The notes below the pieces were generated by a model that saw nothing but the letters and a program-made list of their open reading frames with translations, had not been told where the DNA came from and searched no databases. Shown in pieces: positions 54,760 through 64,000 of a stretch of 64,000 bases of DNA. Origin of the DNA: Herminiimonas sp. (GTDB lineage Bacteria; Pseudomonadota; Gammaproteobacteria; Burkholderiales; Burkholderiaceae_D); the NCBI GenBank assembly GCA_014377845.1, contig JACMOV010000039.1:54637-118636 (forward strand). The letters run 5' to 3'. Every line of letters begins with the position of its first letter. The first letter of the stretch is position 1. A program made the position numbers and the translations under genes.

Positions 54760-55068
54760 ATGGCAACTAAGCAAGACAGCGACACCGTACTGATCCGGCA
54801 GGAAAAGAAGCTCAAGCCGCCGCCGATGTACCAGGTGTTCTTGATGAATGACGACTACACGCCGATGGAATTCGTCGTGGCCATCATTCAGGAATATTTT
54901 AATAAAGACCGCGAGACGGCGACGCAGATCATGCTCAAAGTTCACCGTGATGGTAAAGGCATGTGCGGTGTCTATCCTAGAGATATCGCGTCGACGAAAG
55001 TGGACCTTGTTTTAGCACACGCGCGCAAAGCGGGGCATCCCCTGCAATGTGTGATGGAGGAAGTATGA
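54760..55068 (+). CDS. clpS: ATP-dependent Clp protease adaptor ClpS
   Basis: The 102-residue adaptor carries N-degron proteins to Clp[30 protein letters not shown] has the Asn-Asp-Asp-Tyr-Thr residues that hold a substrate N-terminus. [20 protein letters not shown] contains the conserved His. Its stop overlaps the clpA start (ATGA). Two genes that make N-degrons, aat and bpt, lie 5 kb to the right. Confidence 0.97.
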   Translation: MATKQDSDTVLIRQEKKLKPPPMYQVFLMNDDYTPMEFVVAIIQEYFNKDRETATQIMLKVHRDGKGMCGVYPRDIASTKVDLVLAHARKAGHPLQCVMEEV

Positions 55069-57365
55069 TTGCGCAGGAACTGGAAGTAAGTTTGCACATG
55101 GCCTTCGTCGAAGCCCGCCAGGCTCGGCACGAATTCATCACGGTCGAGCATCTGTTGCTGGCGTTGCTGGACAATCCGTCCGCAGCCGAAGTGCTGCGTG
55201 CCTGTGCGGTGAATATCGATGACCTGCGCAAGACGCTCGCCAATTTCATTGGCGACAACACGCCGACCGTCCCCGGTTCGAGCGAGGTCGACACGCAGCC
55301 GACGCTGGGCTTCCAGCGCGTGATCCAGCGGGCGATCATGCATGTGCAGTCGGCGTCGAATGGCAAGAAGGAAGTCAACGGGGCCAATGTCCTGGTGGCT
55401 ATCTTCGGCGAAAAAGACTCGCACGCGGTGTATTACCTGCATCAGCAGGGCGTCACGCGACTGGATGTCGTGAACTTCATTTCGCATGGAGTGCGCAAGG
55501 ATCAGCAGGCCGACGCACAGAAGTCCTCCGAGGGCGCGGAAGAAGTGCAGACCGAAGGACAGCAAAAAGAAAGCCCGCTGGATCAGTTCACCCAAAACCT
55601 GAACAAGCTGGCTGGCGAAGGCAAGATCGACCCGTTGATCGGTCGCGAGGCCGAAGTCGAGCGGGTGATCCAGACGTTGTGCCGTCGCCGCAAGAACAAT
55701 CCGCTGCTGGTCGGTGAAGCTGGCGTCGGCAAGACCGCCATCGCCGAAGGCCTTGCCTGGCGCGTGACCCAGGGTGATGTCCCCGAGATCCTGGCAAACG
55801 CCGTCGTGTATTCCCTCGACATGGGTGCACTGCTGGCCGGTACCAAATACCGGGGCGATTTCGAGCAGCGCCTGAAGGCCGTGCTGAAGCAGTTGAAGGA
55901 CAACCCGAATGGCATCCTGTTCATCGATGAAATCCACACGATCATCGGCGCCGGCTCGGCTTCCGGCGGCACGCTCGATGCGTCGAACCTGTTGAAGCCT
56001 GCCCTGTCAAGCGGCCAGCTCAAGTGCATTGGCGCGACCACGTTCAACGAATACCGGGGCGTGTTCGAAAAAGACCATGCGTTGTCACGCCGCTTCCAGA
56101 AGATCGACGTCAACGAGCCGACGGTCGAGCAGACCATCCAGATCCTGCGTGGCCTGAAGTCGCGCTTCGAAGAGCATCATGGCGTCAAGTATTCCGCCTC
56201 GGCCCTGACCTCGGCCGCAGAACTGGCAGCGCGCTTCATCAATGACCGGCACCTGCCGGACAAGGCGATCGATGTGATCGACGAGGCCGGTGCTGCGCAG
56301 CGCATCCTGCCGAAGTCGAAGCAGAAGAAAACCATCGGCAAGTCCGAGATCGAAGACATCATCTCGAAGATCGCGCGCATTCCGCCGCAATCGGTCAACC
56401 AGGACGACCGGACCAAGCTGCAGACGATCGACCGTGACCTGAAGAATGTCGTCTTCGGCCAAGAACCGGCAATCGAGGCGCTGGCATCGGCCATCAAGAT
56501 GGCGCGTGCCGGTCTCGGCAAGACGGACAAGCCGATCGGCTCGTTCCTGTTCTCGGGCCCGACAGGCGTCGGCAAGACCGAAGTCGCGAAGCAGCTCGCG
56601 TTCATCCTCGGCATCGAGCTGATCCGCTTCGACATGTCGGAGTACATGGAGCGTCACGCTGTGAGCCGCCTGATCGGCGCGCCGCCAGGCTATGTCGGTT
56701 TCGACCAGGGAGGTTTGCTGACCGAAGCGATCACCAAGAAGCCGCATGCCGTGCTGCTGCTCGACGAGATCGAAAAAGCGCATCCGGACATCTTCAACAT
56801 CCTGTTGCAGGTGATGGATCATGGCACGCTGACCGACAACAACGGTCGCAAGGCGGATTTCCGTAACGTGATCATCGTGATGACCACCAATGCGGGTGCG
56901 GAAAGCCTGCAGAAGCGGTCGATCGGCTTCACCGACAAGAAGGAAGCCGGCGACGAGATGGCCGATATCAAGCGGATGTTCACACCGGAATTCCGCAACC
57001 GGATCGATGCGATCATCAGCTTCCGCGCGCTCGACGAGGAAATCATCCTGCGCGTGGTCGACAAGTTCCTGATGCAGTTGGAAGAGCAGCTGCACGAGAA
57101 GAAAGTCGACGCGATCTTCACTGACAGCTTGCGCAAGTTCCTGGCGAAAAAGGGCTTTGATCCGATGATGGGCGCGCGTCCGATGTCGCGCCTGATTCAG
57201 GACATGATCCGCAAGGCGCTGGCAGATGAGCTGCTGTTCGGTCGGCTCGTCTCGGGTGGCAAGGTAACGGTCGATCTCGACGATAAAGAGCAGGTCAAGC
57301 TCGAATTCATCGAGAGCGATACGCTGCCACCGGCGGCGCCGCAGGAGACGGTCGAAGTCGAATAG
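55065..57365 (+). CDS. clpA: ATP-dependent Clp protease ATPase subunit ClpA
   Basis: The 766-residue unfoldase has an N-terminal ClpS-binding domain (1-145) with two Clp_N repeats and two AAA+ modules. The first has [13 protein letters not shown] and [13 protein letters not shown]. The second has [13 protein letters not shown] and [12 protein letters not shown]. The linker between them is charged. The C-terminus ends in an acidic/Pro stretch ([12 protein letters not shown]). ClpP is not in the window. GGAGG precedes ATG 55065. It is coupled to clpS and has its own terminator. Confidence 0.97.
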   Translation: MIAQELEVSLHMAFVEARQARHEFITVEHLLLALLDNPSAAEVLRACAVNIDDLRKTLANFIGDNTPTVPGSSEVDTQPTLGFQRVIQRAIMHVQSASNGKKEVNGANVLVAIFGEKDSHAVYYLHQQGVTRLDVVNFISHGVRKDQQADAQKSSEGAEEVQTEGQQKESPLDQFTQNLNKLAGEGKIDPLIGREAEVERVIQTLCRRRKNNPLLVGEAGVGKTAIAEGLAWRVTQGDVPEILANAVVYSLDMGALLAGTKYRGDFEQRLKAVLKQLKDNPNGILFIDEIHTIIGAGSASGGTLDASNLLKPALSSGQLKCIGATTFNEYRGVFEKDHALSRRFQKIDVNEPTVEQTIQILRGLKSRFEEHHGVKYSASALTSAAELAARFINDRHLPDKAIDVIDEAGAAQRILPKSKQKKTIGKSEIEDIISKIARIPPQSVNQDDRTKLQTIDRDLKNVVFGQEPAIEALASAIKMARAGLGKTDKPIGSFLFSGPTGVGKTEVAKQLAFILGIELIRFDMSEYMERHAVSRLIGAPPGYVGFDQGGLLTEAITKKPHAVLLLDEIEKAHPDIFNILLQVMDHGTLTDNNGRKADFRNVIIVMTTNAGAESLQKRSIGFTDKKEAGDEMADIKRMFTPEFRNRIDAIISFRALDEEIILRVVDKFLMQLEEQLHEKKVDAIFTDSLRKFLAKKGFDPMMGARPMSRLIQDMIRKALADELLFGRLVSGGKVTVDLDDKEQVKLEFIESDTLPPAAPQETVEVE

Positions 57366-57380
57366 ATCGGCACATGGAAT

Positions 57381-57414
57381 AAAGCCCGCTTCGAGATTTG
57401 AAGCGGGCTTTTTT
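57381..57414 (+). terminator. Terminator after clpA
   Basis: Perfect 12-bp stem AAAGCCCGCTTC/GAAGCGGGCTTT, 7-base loop, then T run. Confidence 0.92.
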
Positions 57415-57446
57415 ATGCCTTCATCGCTTAGCGGGCCGCCGTATTT

Positions 57447-57480
57447 AGTCCCCGAATCAAGTCTCCGAATCAAGTCTCCG
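57447..57480 (+). repeat. 13-bp tandem repeat
   Basis: AGTCCCCGAATCA (57447-57459), AGTCTCCGAATCA (57460-57472) and partial AGTCTCCG (57473-57480) lie between the clpA terminator and the tas 3' end. Confidence 0.8.
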
Positions 57481-57544
57481 TATGAAAACACCGCAGCGAG
57501 CGGCTAACGCACCGGTTTTTTCGGTTGCCCGCTGGCCGTCGCGT

Positions 57545-58585
57545 TCATTGTCCGGGATTCGTGATCTCTGCATGAATCTGGTTGACGGCGGCGATCACCT
57601 CGCTAGACAGCTTGACATCGAAGGCATCGATGTTTTCTTCGAGTTGCTGCATCGTGGTTGCACCGATGATGGTCGATGCGATGAACCAGCGGCTGTAGCA
57701 CCACGCAAGGGCCAACTGCGTCGCCGTCATGCCGCTTTCGCGGGCCAGGGCTGCGTAGCGGCGCGCCGCTTCCTGGACCGAGGCGCGCAGGTAGCGCGGA
57801 CTCCAGCTCGCCGGGAAGATCGTCAGGCGGCCACTTGCATGCGGATTCTCGAGGTACTTGCCGGTGAGCTGTCCGAACGCCAGCGGACTGTAGGCGAGCA
57901 GGCCGACGCGTTCCCGGAAGCAGGTCTCGTCGAGCGCAGTTTCAAAGCTGCGATTGGCAAGGTGATAGCCGTTCTGGATCGACACGATGCGCGGCAAGCC
58001 CTTTAGTTCGGCCTGCTTGATGAATTCACTCAAGCCCCATGCGCTTTCGTTGGAAACGCCGATGTGGCGGATCTTTCCGGCTGCGACCAGTTCGCCCAGC
58101 ACGGCCAGCGTGTCTTCGATTTCCACATGCTTGCGCTCCGCCTCCGGGTTGAAGCAGACCTGGCCGAAGATCGGCACGTTGCGGCTCGGCCAGTGCAACT
58201 GATACAGGTCGATGTAGTCGGTCTGCAAGCGCTGCAGGCTGGTTTCCACCGCGGCGCGGATATTGGTCGCATCGAGATCGCCCTTGCCGTCGCGAATCCA
58301 TGGCATGCGCGAGGGACCGGCCACCTTGGTAGCAAGAATGACCTGACTCCGCTTGCCCGAATTCTTGAGCCAGCTGCCGATATGCCGTTCGGTGGCGCCC
58401 TGGGTCTCGGCGCGCGGCATGACCGGATACATTTCCGCGGTATCGATGAAGTTGATGCCACGCTCAAGCGCATAGTCGAGTTGCGAGTGGGCCTGGGCTT
58501 CCGTGTTCTGTTCGCCGAATGTCATCGTGCCGAGACAGATGGCCGATACCTTGAGATCGCTGGAGCCGAGTATATTTTTTTGCAT
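57545..58585 (-). CDS. tas: Aldo/keto reductase, Tas-like
   Basis: The 346-residue NADP-dependent aldo/keto reductase has the same length as E. coli Tas and close similarity: LGTMTFGEQNTEAQAHSQLDYA, INFIDTAEMYPVMPRAETQG (catalytic Asp and Tyr), TDYIDLYQLHWPSR (His), HIGVSNESAWGLSE and STIIGATTMQQLEENI. The physiological substrate is unknown. ATG 58585 starts MQKNILGSSDLKVSAICL. It is 59 bases downstream of pyrD on the same strand, last of the cluster. Confidence 0.9.
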   Translation of the reverse strand: MQKNILGSSDLKVSAICLGTMTFGEQNTEAQAHSQLDYALERGINFIDTAEMYPVMPRAETQGATERHIGSWLKNSGKRSQVILATKVAGPSRMPWIRDGKGDLDATNIRAAVETSLQRLQTDYIDLYQLHWPSRNVPIFGQVCFNPEAERKHVEIEDTLAVLGELVAAGKIRHIGVSNESAWGLSEFIKQAELKGLPRIVSIQNGYHLANRSFETALDETCFRERVGLLAYSPLAFGQLTGKYLENPHASGRLTIFPASWSPRYLRASVQEAARRYAALARESGMTATQLALAWCYSRWFIASTIIGATTMQQLEENIDAFDVKLSSEVIAAVNQIHAEITNPGQ

Positions 58586-58644
58586 GATGGCGAGTAGGGT
58601 TGGAGGGGACGGGGACAGGCTGGTGGTAGAAAGTTCAGGCGTAT

Positions 58645-59703
58645 TCAGATGTTGCCGCGCAGTGCGGACTTGCGCAAGGCCGCAGCGCATTCCGAGACCA
58701 GGGCCGGGCCGCGATAGATCAGGCCGGTGTACAACTGCACCAGGCTGGCGCCGGCATCGATCTTTTCCTGCGCATCGGCGGCGCACAGGATGCCGCCGAC
58801 GCCGATGATCGGGATTGCATCGCCGAGCTGCGCCTTGAGTGCGCGAATCACGGCGGTCGAGGCATCCCTCACCGGCTTGCCCGACAGGCCACCGGCCTCT
58901 TCCGCATGCGGCAGGGACTTGACGGCATCGCGGCTGATCGTGGTGTTGGTCGCAATCACACCGTCCATCTTGTGGCGCAACAGCGTATCGGTGATCACCG
59001 TGATTTGCTCATCAGCGAGATCCGGCGCGATCTTCAGCGCGATCGGCACGTACCGCATGTGCTTGTCAGCCAATCGGTGCTGCCGGTCCTTGAGTTGCAG
59101 CAGCAGTGCGTCGAGTTCGGAGGCGCCCTGCAACCGGCGCAGGTTGCTGGTGTTGGGCGAGGAAATGTTCACCGTTACATAGTTCGCGAACGGATAGACC
59201 TTGTCGAGGCAGAACAGGTAATCGTCGACCGCGCGCTCAATTGGCGTCGCGGCGTTCTTGCCGATGTTCAATCCGAGGATGCCCTTGCGATCCTGGTAGA
59301 AGGCCGATGCTTGCACGTTGGCGACGAAGGCATCGACACCGCCATTGTTGAAACCCATGCGGTTGATCAGCGCGCCGGCTTGCGGCAGCCGAAACATCCG
59401 TGGCAAGGGATTGCCGGGCTGTGCCTTTGGCGTCACCGTGCCGATTTCGAGAAAGCCAAAGCCGAGCGCGGCAAGCCCGTCGATGTACGCGCCATCCTTG
59501 TCGAGGCCGGCGGCAAGGCCGACCGGGTTGGGAAACGTGATGCCCATCACCGTGCGCGGATCGGCGGCCGGCCGCTTCAGAAGCCCGACCACGCCGGTTC
59601 GGGCGGCGCGCTGCAGCAGCGACATCGTCAGGTGGTGCGCCGCTTCCGGGTCGAGTGAAAACAGCAGCGGTCGGGCAAGCGGATAGAGGAGTTTTGCGGA
59701 CAT
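58645..59703 (-). CDS. pyrD: Dihydroorotate dehydrogenase (quinone)
   Basis: The 352-residue class 2 enzyme oxidises dihydroorotate to orotate in pyrimidine synthesis, feeding electrons to quinone. The N-terminal helix pair ([23 protein letters not shown]) binds the membrane. [23 protein letters not shown] and [15 protein letters not shown] (catalytic Ser) follow. [25 protein letters not shown] and PIIGVGGI (FMN phosphate) complete the barrel. ATG 59703 is used. It lies 95 bases after bpt. Confidence 0.95.
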   Translation of the reverse strand: MSAKLLYPLARPLLFSLDPEAAHHLTMSLLQRAARTGVVGLLKRPAADPRTVMGITFPNPVGLAAGLDKDGAYIDGLAALGFGFLEIGTVTPKAQPGNPLPRMFRLPQAGALINRMGFNNGGVDAFVANVQASAFYQDRKGILGLNIGKNAATPIERAVDDYLFCLDKVYPFANYVTVNISSPNTSNLRRLQGASELDALLLQLKDRQHRLADKHMRYVPIALKIAPDLADEQITVITDTLLRHKMDGVIATNTTISRDAVKSLPHAEEAGGLSGKPVRDASTAVIRALKAQLGDAIPIIGVGGILCAADAQEKIDAGASLVQLYTGLIYRGPALVSECAAALRKSALRGNI

Positions 59704-59798
59704 GAAATTGGGTGGTGAGTCAACGGGCGGCGCGGCCGTCCACTCCCGAGAATGTCCGTCGCGCAATGGCGTCTTGCAACGCCTTGCGCATTCTACGC

Positions 59799-60521
59799 TC
59801 AGAGGTCGGCCCAGGTACCCTGTCGCAGCGCTTCTAGCGGCTTGAAATTGGTCTTGTAGGCCATCTTCGGACTCTGTTCGATCCAGTAGCCGAGGTACAC
59901 GAAGGGCATCTCGAGGTGGCGCGCCTGTTCGATCTGCCAAAGCACGTTATAAGTGCCGAAGGACGCGCCCGGCTGGTCCGGATCGTAGAACGTGTAGACC
60001 GACGAAAGACCATCGTCGAGCACGTCGATGATGCTGACCATGCGCAGGACGCGATCGGCATCACGAAACTCCACCATCCGTGTATTGACCTTGCTCTGCA
60101 GAAGAAACTGCGCGTACTGGTCGCGGCTGTCCTGGTCCATGCCGCCGCCGGCGTGCCGTGCCGCCTGGTAGCGCAGGTAGAGTTCGTAGTGCTCGTGGAC
60201 GTAGGTCAGCTTGGTGACCCAGGCCTGCAGATTCTGGTGCCGTGCCCAGGCCCGACGCTGGCTGCGATTCGACGTGAATTCGGCGACCTTGACCCGCACC
60301 GGCGTGCACGCCTGGCAGCCGTCGCAATATGGCCGATAGGTAAAGATGCCGCTGCGGCGAAAGCCGTTCTTGACCAGCTCGGAATAGACATCCGCGTTGA
60401 TCAGATGCGAAGGCGTCGCGACCTGCGAGCGGGCCTGGCGTGCATCGATGTAGCTGCACGGGTAGGGCGCAGTTGCATAGAACTGCAGCGTCGAAAAAGG
60501 CAGATCTTTCAAATGTGTCAT
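59799..60521 (-). CDS. bpt: Aspartate/glutamate leucyltransferase
   Basis: The 240-residue member of the arginyl-transferase (ATE) superfamily attaches Leu from Leu-tRNA to N-terminal Asp or Glu. The N-terminal cysteine cluster is in [14 protein letters not shown] and [16 protein letters not shown]. The C-terminal GNAT-like part has [19 protein letters not shown] and [23 protein letters not shown]. It is 90 bases downstream of aat, the second N-degron-making transferase. ATG 60521 is used. Confidence 0.95.
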   Translation of the reverse strand: MTHLKDLPFSTLQFYATAPYPCSYIDARQARSQVATPSHLINADVYSELVKNGFRRSGIFTYRPYCDGCQACTPVRVKVAEFTSNRSQRRAWARHQNLQAWVTKLTYVHEHYELYLRYQAARHAGGGMDQDSRDQYAQFLLQSKVNTRMVEFRDADRVLRMVSIIDVLDDGLSSVYTFYDPDQPGASFGTYNVLWQIEQARHLEMPFVYLGYWIEQSPKMAYKTNFKPLEALRQGTWADL

Positions 60522-60611
60522 GGTACGGAATCCGGGCAAGATAGCGGTGATCGCAACAGCCGCGCTGTCATCCAATCTACACCGACGTTGTATCACGAAC
60601 CAGCAATTTTC

Positions 60612-61346
60612 TTAAAAAAGCGGCAGCGGCGACCAGTCGTCAATCTCTGCTTCTCCTGTTGCCGCCCGCACGCAGCGCAGGAACGCATCCCGGCCGATCG
60701 GCGCCGCGCCGAGGGAAGCGAGGTGGGCGGTCTCCTGCTGGCAGTCGATCAGGCCAACATTCCGGCAGCGCAGGAAGTGCACCAGGTAGGCGAGCGCGAT
60801 CTTGGAACCATCGGAAACCCGTGCAAACATCGATTCGCCGTAGAACATGCGGCCGATACAGACGCCGTACGCGCCACCCACCAGCACGCCGTCACACCAC
60901 AGCTCGGCGCTGTGCGCAAGACCGAGAGCATGCAGCCCTGTGTAGCCGGCGACGATCTCATCTGTGATCCAGGTGCCCGGAGCGCCATCGCGGGGCGCCG
61001 CGCAGGCCCGCATGACGGCTTCGAACGCGCTGTCGAATCTGACCTGCCATGGACCACCATCGCGCATGCTGGCGTGCACCTTGCGCAGGGTTTTCTTCAG
61101 GCTTGCCGATACCGCGAAGTGATCCGTTTGCAGCACCATCCGCGGATCCGGGCTCCACCACAGGATCGGCTGGCCTTCGGAAAACCAGGGGAAGATGCCG
61201 TTGCGGTAGGCCATAAGCAGGCGCTGCGGAGAGAGATCGGCGCCGGCTGCCAGGAGCCCGGCGGCGCCATCGGACTCGGTCAATGCCGAGGAAGCGGACG
61301 GAAACGGCGTATCCGCTTCCAGCCATGGGATCTTCCGGCGTTCCAT
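60612..61346 (-). CDS. aat: Leucyl/phenylalanyl-tRNA-protein transferase
   Basis: The 244-residue enzyme adds Leu or Phe to N-terminal Lys or Arg. [29 protein letters not shown] is the diagnostic stretch, followed by [43 protein letters not shown] and a C-terminal [19 protein letters not shown] 61346 starts [17 protein letters not shown]. Its product's substrates go to ClpS-ClpA. It is 10 bases after the Nudix gene. Confidence 0.96.
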   Translation of the reverse strand: MERRKIPWLEADTPFPSASSALTESDGAAGLLAAGADLSPQRLLMAYRNGIFPWFSEGQPILWWSPDPRMVLQTDHFAVSASLKKTLRKVHASMRDGGPWQVRFDSAFEAVMRACAAPRDGAPGTWITDEIVAGYTGLHALGLAHSAELWCDGVLVGGAYGVCIGRMFYGESMFARVSDGSKIALAYLVHFLRCRNVGLIDCQQETAHLASLGAAPIGRDAFLRCVRAATGEAEIDDWSPLPLF

Positions 61347-61356
61347 CGTTTTCCGG

Positions 61357-61938
61357 TCAGCTGCGATAGCCTTCCGCATGCCCGGGCTTGCCGATGTCGT
61401 GCAGATGCAGCGCGTATTCGCCGCCTTCGCGTACCTTGGCATGATCGGCAAAGAAAAACCGCAGCGTCTGGCTCACCGTCGGGAAGGCGATTTCGCTCCA
61501 CGGAATATCTTTTTCGGAGAACATCTTGACCTCCAGGCTTTCGATGCCGGCGGCGTAGTCCAGGTCGAGCAGGCTGGCGCGGTAGAACAGGTGCACCTGG
61601 TGTACGTGCGGCACATTGAGCAGCGAAAACAGGTCATGAATCCGGATCCGCGCACCTGCTTCCTCGAGGGTCTCGCGCGCAGCGGCGTCGCTGGTAGTCT
61701 CGCCGTTCTCCATGAAGCCTGCAGGCAGGGTCCAGAAGCCGTGACGCGGCTCGATCGCGCGCCGACACAGCAGGACAAGCGGCCGGTCGCCATCGTCCCA
61801 GACCGGGATCGAGCCGATCACCATTTTCGGATTCTGGTAGTGGATGACGCCGCATTGCTCGCAGACGAAGCGCGGACGATTGTCGTCGGACGGCGTTTGC
61901 AGCGACACCGGATGGGCGCATTCGGAACAAAATTTCAT
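61357..61938 (-). CDS. Nudix hydrolase with zinc ribbon
   Basis: The 193-residue hydrolase has an N-terminal zinc ribbon ([10 protein letters not shown] and [10 protein letters not shown]) and the Nudix box [23 protein letters not shown] (residues about 89-111), which binds metal and cleaves a diphosphate. WTLPAG precedes the box. It resembles bacterial Nudix proteins related to NADH or ADP-ribose pyrophosphatases; the substrate is not determined. It is the first gene of the nudix-aat-bpt-pyrD-tas run, all on the minus strand. Confidence 0.88.
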   Translation of the reverse strand: MKFCSECAHPVSLQTPSDDNRPRFVCEQCGVIHYQNPKMVIGSIPVWDDGDRPLVLLCRRAIEPRHGFWTLPAGFMENGETTSDAAARETLEEAGARIRIHDLFSLLNVPHVHQVHLFYRASLLDLDYAAGIESLEVKMFSEKDIPWSEIAFPTVSQTLRFFFADHAKVREGGEYALHLHDIGKPGHAEGYRS

Positions 61939-62150
61939 CGTGGCGGTCTGTTGAAAAAACGGTGGTAAGGCGGCGTATTTCTTCGTGCAGTGGCGAAAGG
62001 CGACAAGCGATCTTCCTGCATGGTGAGTGTATCACTGCATGCAATCGCCACCCAGCGGCCGCATTATCGACTGCGGGAGAGATTTCCCGAAACTTCGAAG
62101 GTATTCGTTTGCATTCCATTGGGATAGGCTGTACTATTCGGTTCTTCAGA

Positions 62151-62615
<465 letters not shown>

Positions 62616-63368
62616 ATGAATACCGCTGAGGCAAAAAAAGTTCTTGAGACCGCATTGCTTTGCGCCCACGAGCCATTGTCCCTCAATGAGTTGAAAAAGC
62701 TCTATGCCGACGGCGAGGGTTCGCAATCCGAGGTTGGCTCGGACAGCATTCGCCAGATGCTCGACGAGTTGCGACTCGATTGGGCCGACAAAGGGATCGA
62801 AGTGGTCAGCCTGTCAACCGGTTGGCGGTTCCAGAGCCGGCCCGAGATGAAGATGTACCTCGAGCGCCTGAATCCGGAGAAGCCGCCGAAGTATTCCCGC
62901 GCCACGCTCGAGACACTGGCAATCATCGCGTACCGGCAGCCTGTAACCCGCGGCGACATCGAAGAGATTCGTGGCGTGACGGTCAATTCGCACACCGTGA
63001 AGCTGCTCGAAGACCGCGGCTGGATCGAATCGATCGGCCATCGCGACGTTCCGGGGCGGCCAGGCCTGTTCGCCACGACCAAGCAGTTTCTCGATGATCT
63101 GGGTCTGGCCTCGCTGGATCAGTTGCCGCCCTTGCAGCAGGTCGCCAAGGGCGATGCCCAAGGCGGCGTGTTGCAGGAAATGCGCGCGCTCGAAGCGAGT
63201 ATTTCCGGCAATCTTGACCAAGGCATGATGAATTTCGCGCCGGCCGAGCGCGACATGCGCAGCATCGACGATGCAGCCGGCCAGCAAGCCGCGGCAGTTA
63301 TTTCCCACGACCACACGACCGATCCGATCGGTGATGCCAGGTCGGACCAATCGACAGACCTACAATGA
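62616..63368 (+). CDS. scpB: Segregation and condensation protein B
   Basis: The 250-residue protein has two winged-helix domains. LETALLCAHEPLSLNELKKLY, STGWRFQSRPEMKMYLERLNPEKPPKYSRATLETLAIIAYRQPVTRGDIEEIRG and LLEDRGWIESIGHRDVPGRPGLFATTKQFLDDLGL carry the family core. ScpB works with ScpA and SMC in chromosome condensation; scpA is not here. About 60 residues at the C-terminus are an acidic, variable tail. Its stop overlaps the next start (ATGA). Confidence 0.93.
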   Translation: MNTAEAKKVLETALLCAHEPLSLNELKKLYADGEGSQSEVGSDSIRQMLDELRLDWADKGIEVVSLSTGWRFQSRPEMKMYLERLNPEKPPKYSRATLETLAIIAYRQPVTRGDIEEIRGVTVNSHTVKLLEDRGWIESIGHRDVPGRPGLFATTKQFLDDLGLASLDQLPPLQQVAKGDAQGGVLQEMRALEASISGNLDQGMMNFAPAERDMRSIDDAAGQQAAAVISHDHTTDPIGDARSDQSTDLQ

Positions 63369-64000
63369 CGCTACCTACTCCTGACGACGCAGTGCCGAGC
63401 GAAGTCCGCACAGAGCCGGCCGCCCCGCGCAAGAAACGCAAGGTGCCCGTTGCCTCAGCGCTGGACCAATCGGCGCCTGCGCAACCTGCCGATCCGGCTG
63501 CGGTGAAGCCGGCAAAGCGTGGCGTGCGTGGTCCGCGCACCTTGCGTCGGGCCCGCGGCGCATCGCGCGTTGGCGGCGCTGAAGGTGGCAGCGAGGACGC
63601 GAGCGATGGGATCGACGGCAATGTCGGCGGTAACCAGCATTCGGATCAGGCGGATGAGGTTGATGGCAACGTTGCCAATGCTCAGCCGGGTGCACCTGCT
63701 TCGGCCGGTGTTGCTGGCGGACGTGGTGCGCGTCTGGAGCGTGGCGGCCGCAAGCCGAATCCGCGTGCCGCTGAAGGCCGCAACAGGAACGAAGCTGGCA
63801 AGGGCGGTAAGTCCGGTCCGAATCTGAATCCGAACCTGATTCAGGCGCCGCAAACGCCACAATCCGGCACGCGCCAAGGCGCGAATCCGGGGCGCAAGCC
63901 GGTCGCACGCGGGGCCGATGCGGATGCCGTATTTTCCTTCGTGACGTCGGACGCCTTCGACCGCTCGGCCGAAGACGACGCTGCCGGTCGTGTGCAAGCA
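63365..64000 (+). CDS. rluB: Start of rluB-like pseudouridine synthase gene (N-terminal extension)
   Basis: From ATG 63365 the frame is open to the right edge (212 codons). The visible part is disordered and basic: Arg/Lys/Gly/Pro/Asn-rich, including APRKKRKVPV, GPRTLRRARGASR and RKPNPRAAEGRNRNEAG. No catalytic motif lies in the window. The call of RluB rests on the position after scpB and on the known long basic N-terminal extension of betaproteobacterial RluB; the S4 and synthase domains should follow outside. Confidence 0.6.
   Translation, partial: MTLPTPDDAVPSEVRTEPAAPRKKRKVPVASALDQSAPAQPADPAAVKPAKRGVRGPRTLRRARGASRVGGAEGGSEDASDGIDGNVGGNQHSDQADEVDGNVANAQPGAPASAGVAGGRGARLERGGRKPNPRAAEGRNRNEAGKGGKSGPNLNPNLIQAPQTPQSGTRQGANPGRKPVARGADADAVFSFVTSDAFDRSAEDDAAGRVQA

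Noticed and set aside
63419-63447. PRKKRKV in the RluB extension resembles a nuclear localisation signal
   Set aside because: The seven-residue basic match is expected by chance in a Lys/Arg-rich disordered tail of a bacterial RNA enzyme; nothing else suggests a host-targeted protein.

Overview
The window is GC-rich, tightly packed chromosomal DNA from a betaproteobacterium, most likely Burkholderiales and probably Oxalobacteraceae (Herbaspirillum/Herminiimonas-like). This placement is inferred from gene content and order: exbB-exbD-lpxK-trm112-kdsB-adk, slpA-ispH next to radC and rpmB-rpmG, scpB followed by an rluB with a long basic N-terminal extension, clpS-clpA, and aat-bpt-pyrD. There is no phage, insertion sequence, CRISPR array or rRNA operon. 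Two tRNA genes are present, Arg-CCU and initiator fMet.

Region by region. 1-1851 (minus): the 5' part of an outer-membrane porin-like gene preceded by a DUF2946 protein. 2091-3711: a run of small uncharacterised plus-strand genes. 3802-7664 (minus): a three-subunit PaoABC-type molybdenum aldehyde oxidoreductase. 7845-13316: a secreted alpha/beta hydrolase, an orphan response regulator with a degenerate receiver, glycerate 2-kinase, and two lipoproteins, one with a CHRD domain. 13376-15548 (minus): sodB and xseA. 15861-19907: ExbBD plus lipid A/Kdo genes and adenylate kinase. 20082-26592: a proton-pumping pyrophosphatase, a short-chain dehydrogenase, gamma-glutamyltransferase and a patatin-like lipase.

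27444-28311 holds a secreted barnase-type RNase and a barstar-type inhibitor. It is followed by purN, an RsmB-family methyltransferase, a phospholipase-D-like protein, an MscS channel and a fatty-acid desaturase. 33806-36716: ribosomal L33/L28, radC, slpA and ispH. 36953-41492: a branched-chain amino-acid ABC transporter (livHMGF, no binding protein here) and a fumarylacetoacetate-hydrolase-family gene. 41638-49421: two glycine-zipper proteins, tRNA-Arg, uup, a SirB1-like protein, murJ, rpsT and small secreted proteins.

49661-51975 is a translationally coupled pair: a periplasmic TPR protein and an EF-hand/HupE-UreJ membrane protein. Next come rluE, icd, a cold-shock protein and clpS-clpA. 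A minus-strand cluster then carries nudix-aat-bpt-pyrD-tas. aat and bpt make N-degrons and clpS-clpA read and destroy them, so the leucine N-degron pathway is essentially complete within 7 kb. The window ends with tRNA-fMet, scpB and the start of rluB.

No clearly new multi-gene system stands out. The best leads are the pseudo-receiver regulator, the barnase/barstar pair, the TPR/EF-hand-HupE pair, a probable leaderless purN promoter, a DnaA-box cluster upstream of exbB, and several short tandem-repeat tracts with mostly 12-13 bp units. All calls come from reading the sequence; no database search was run.
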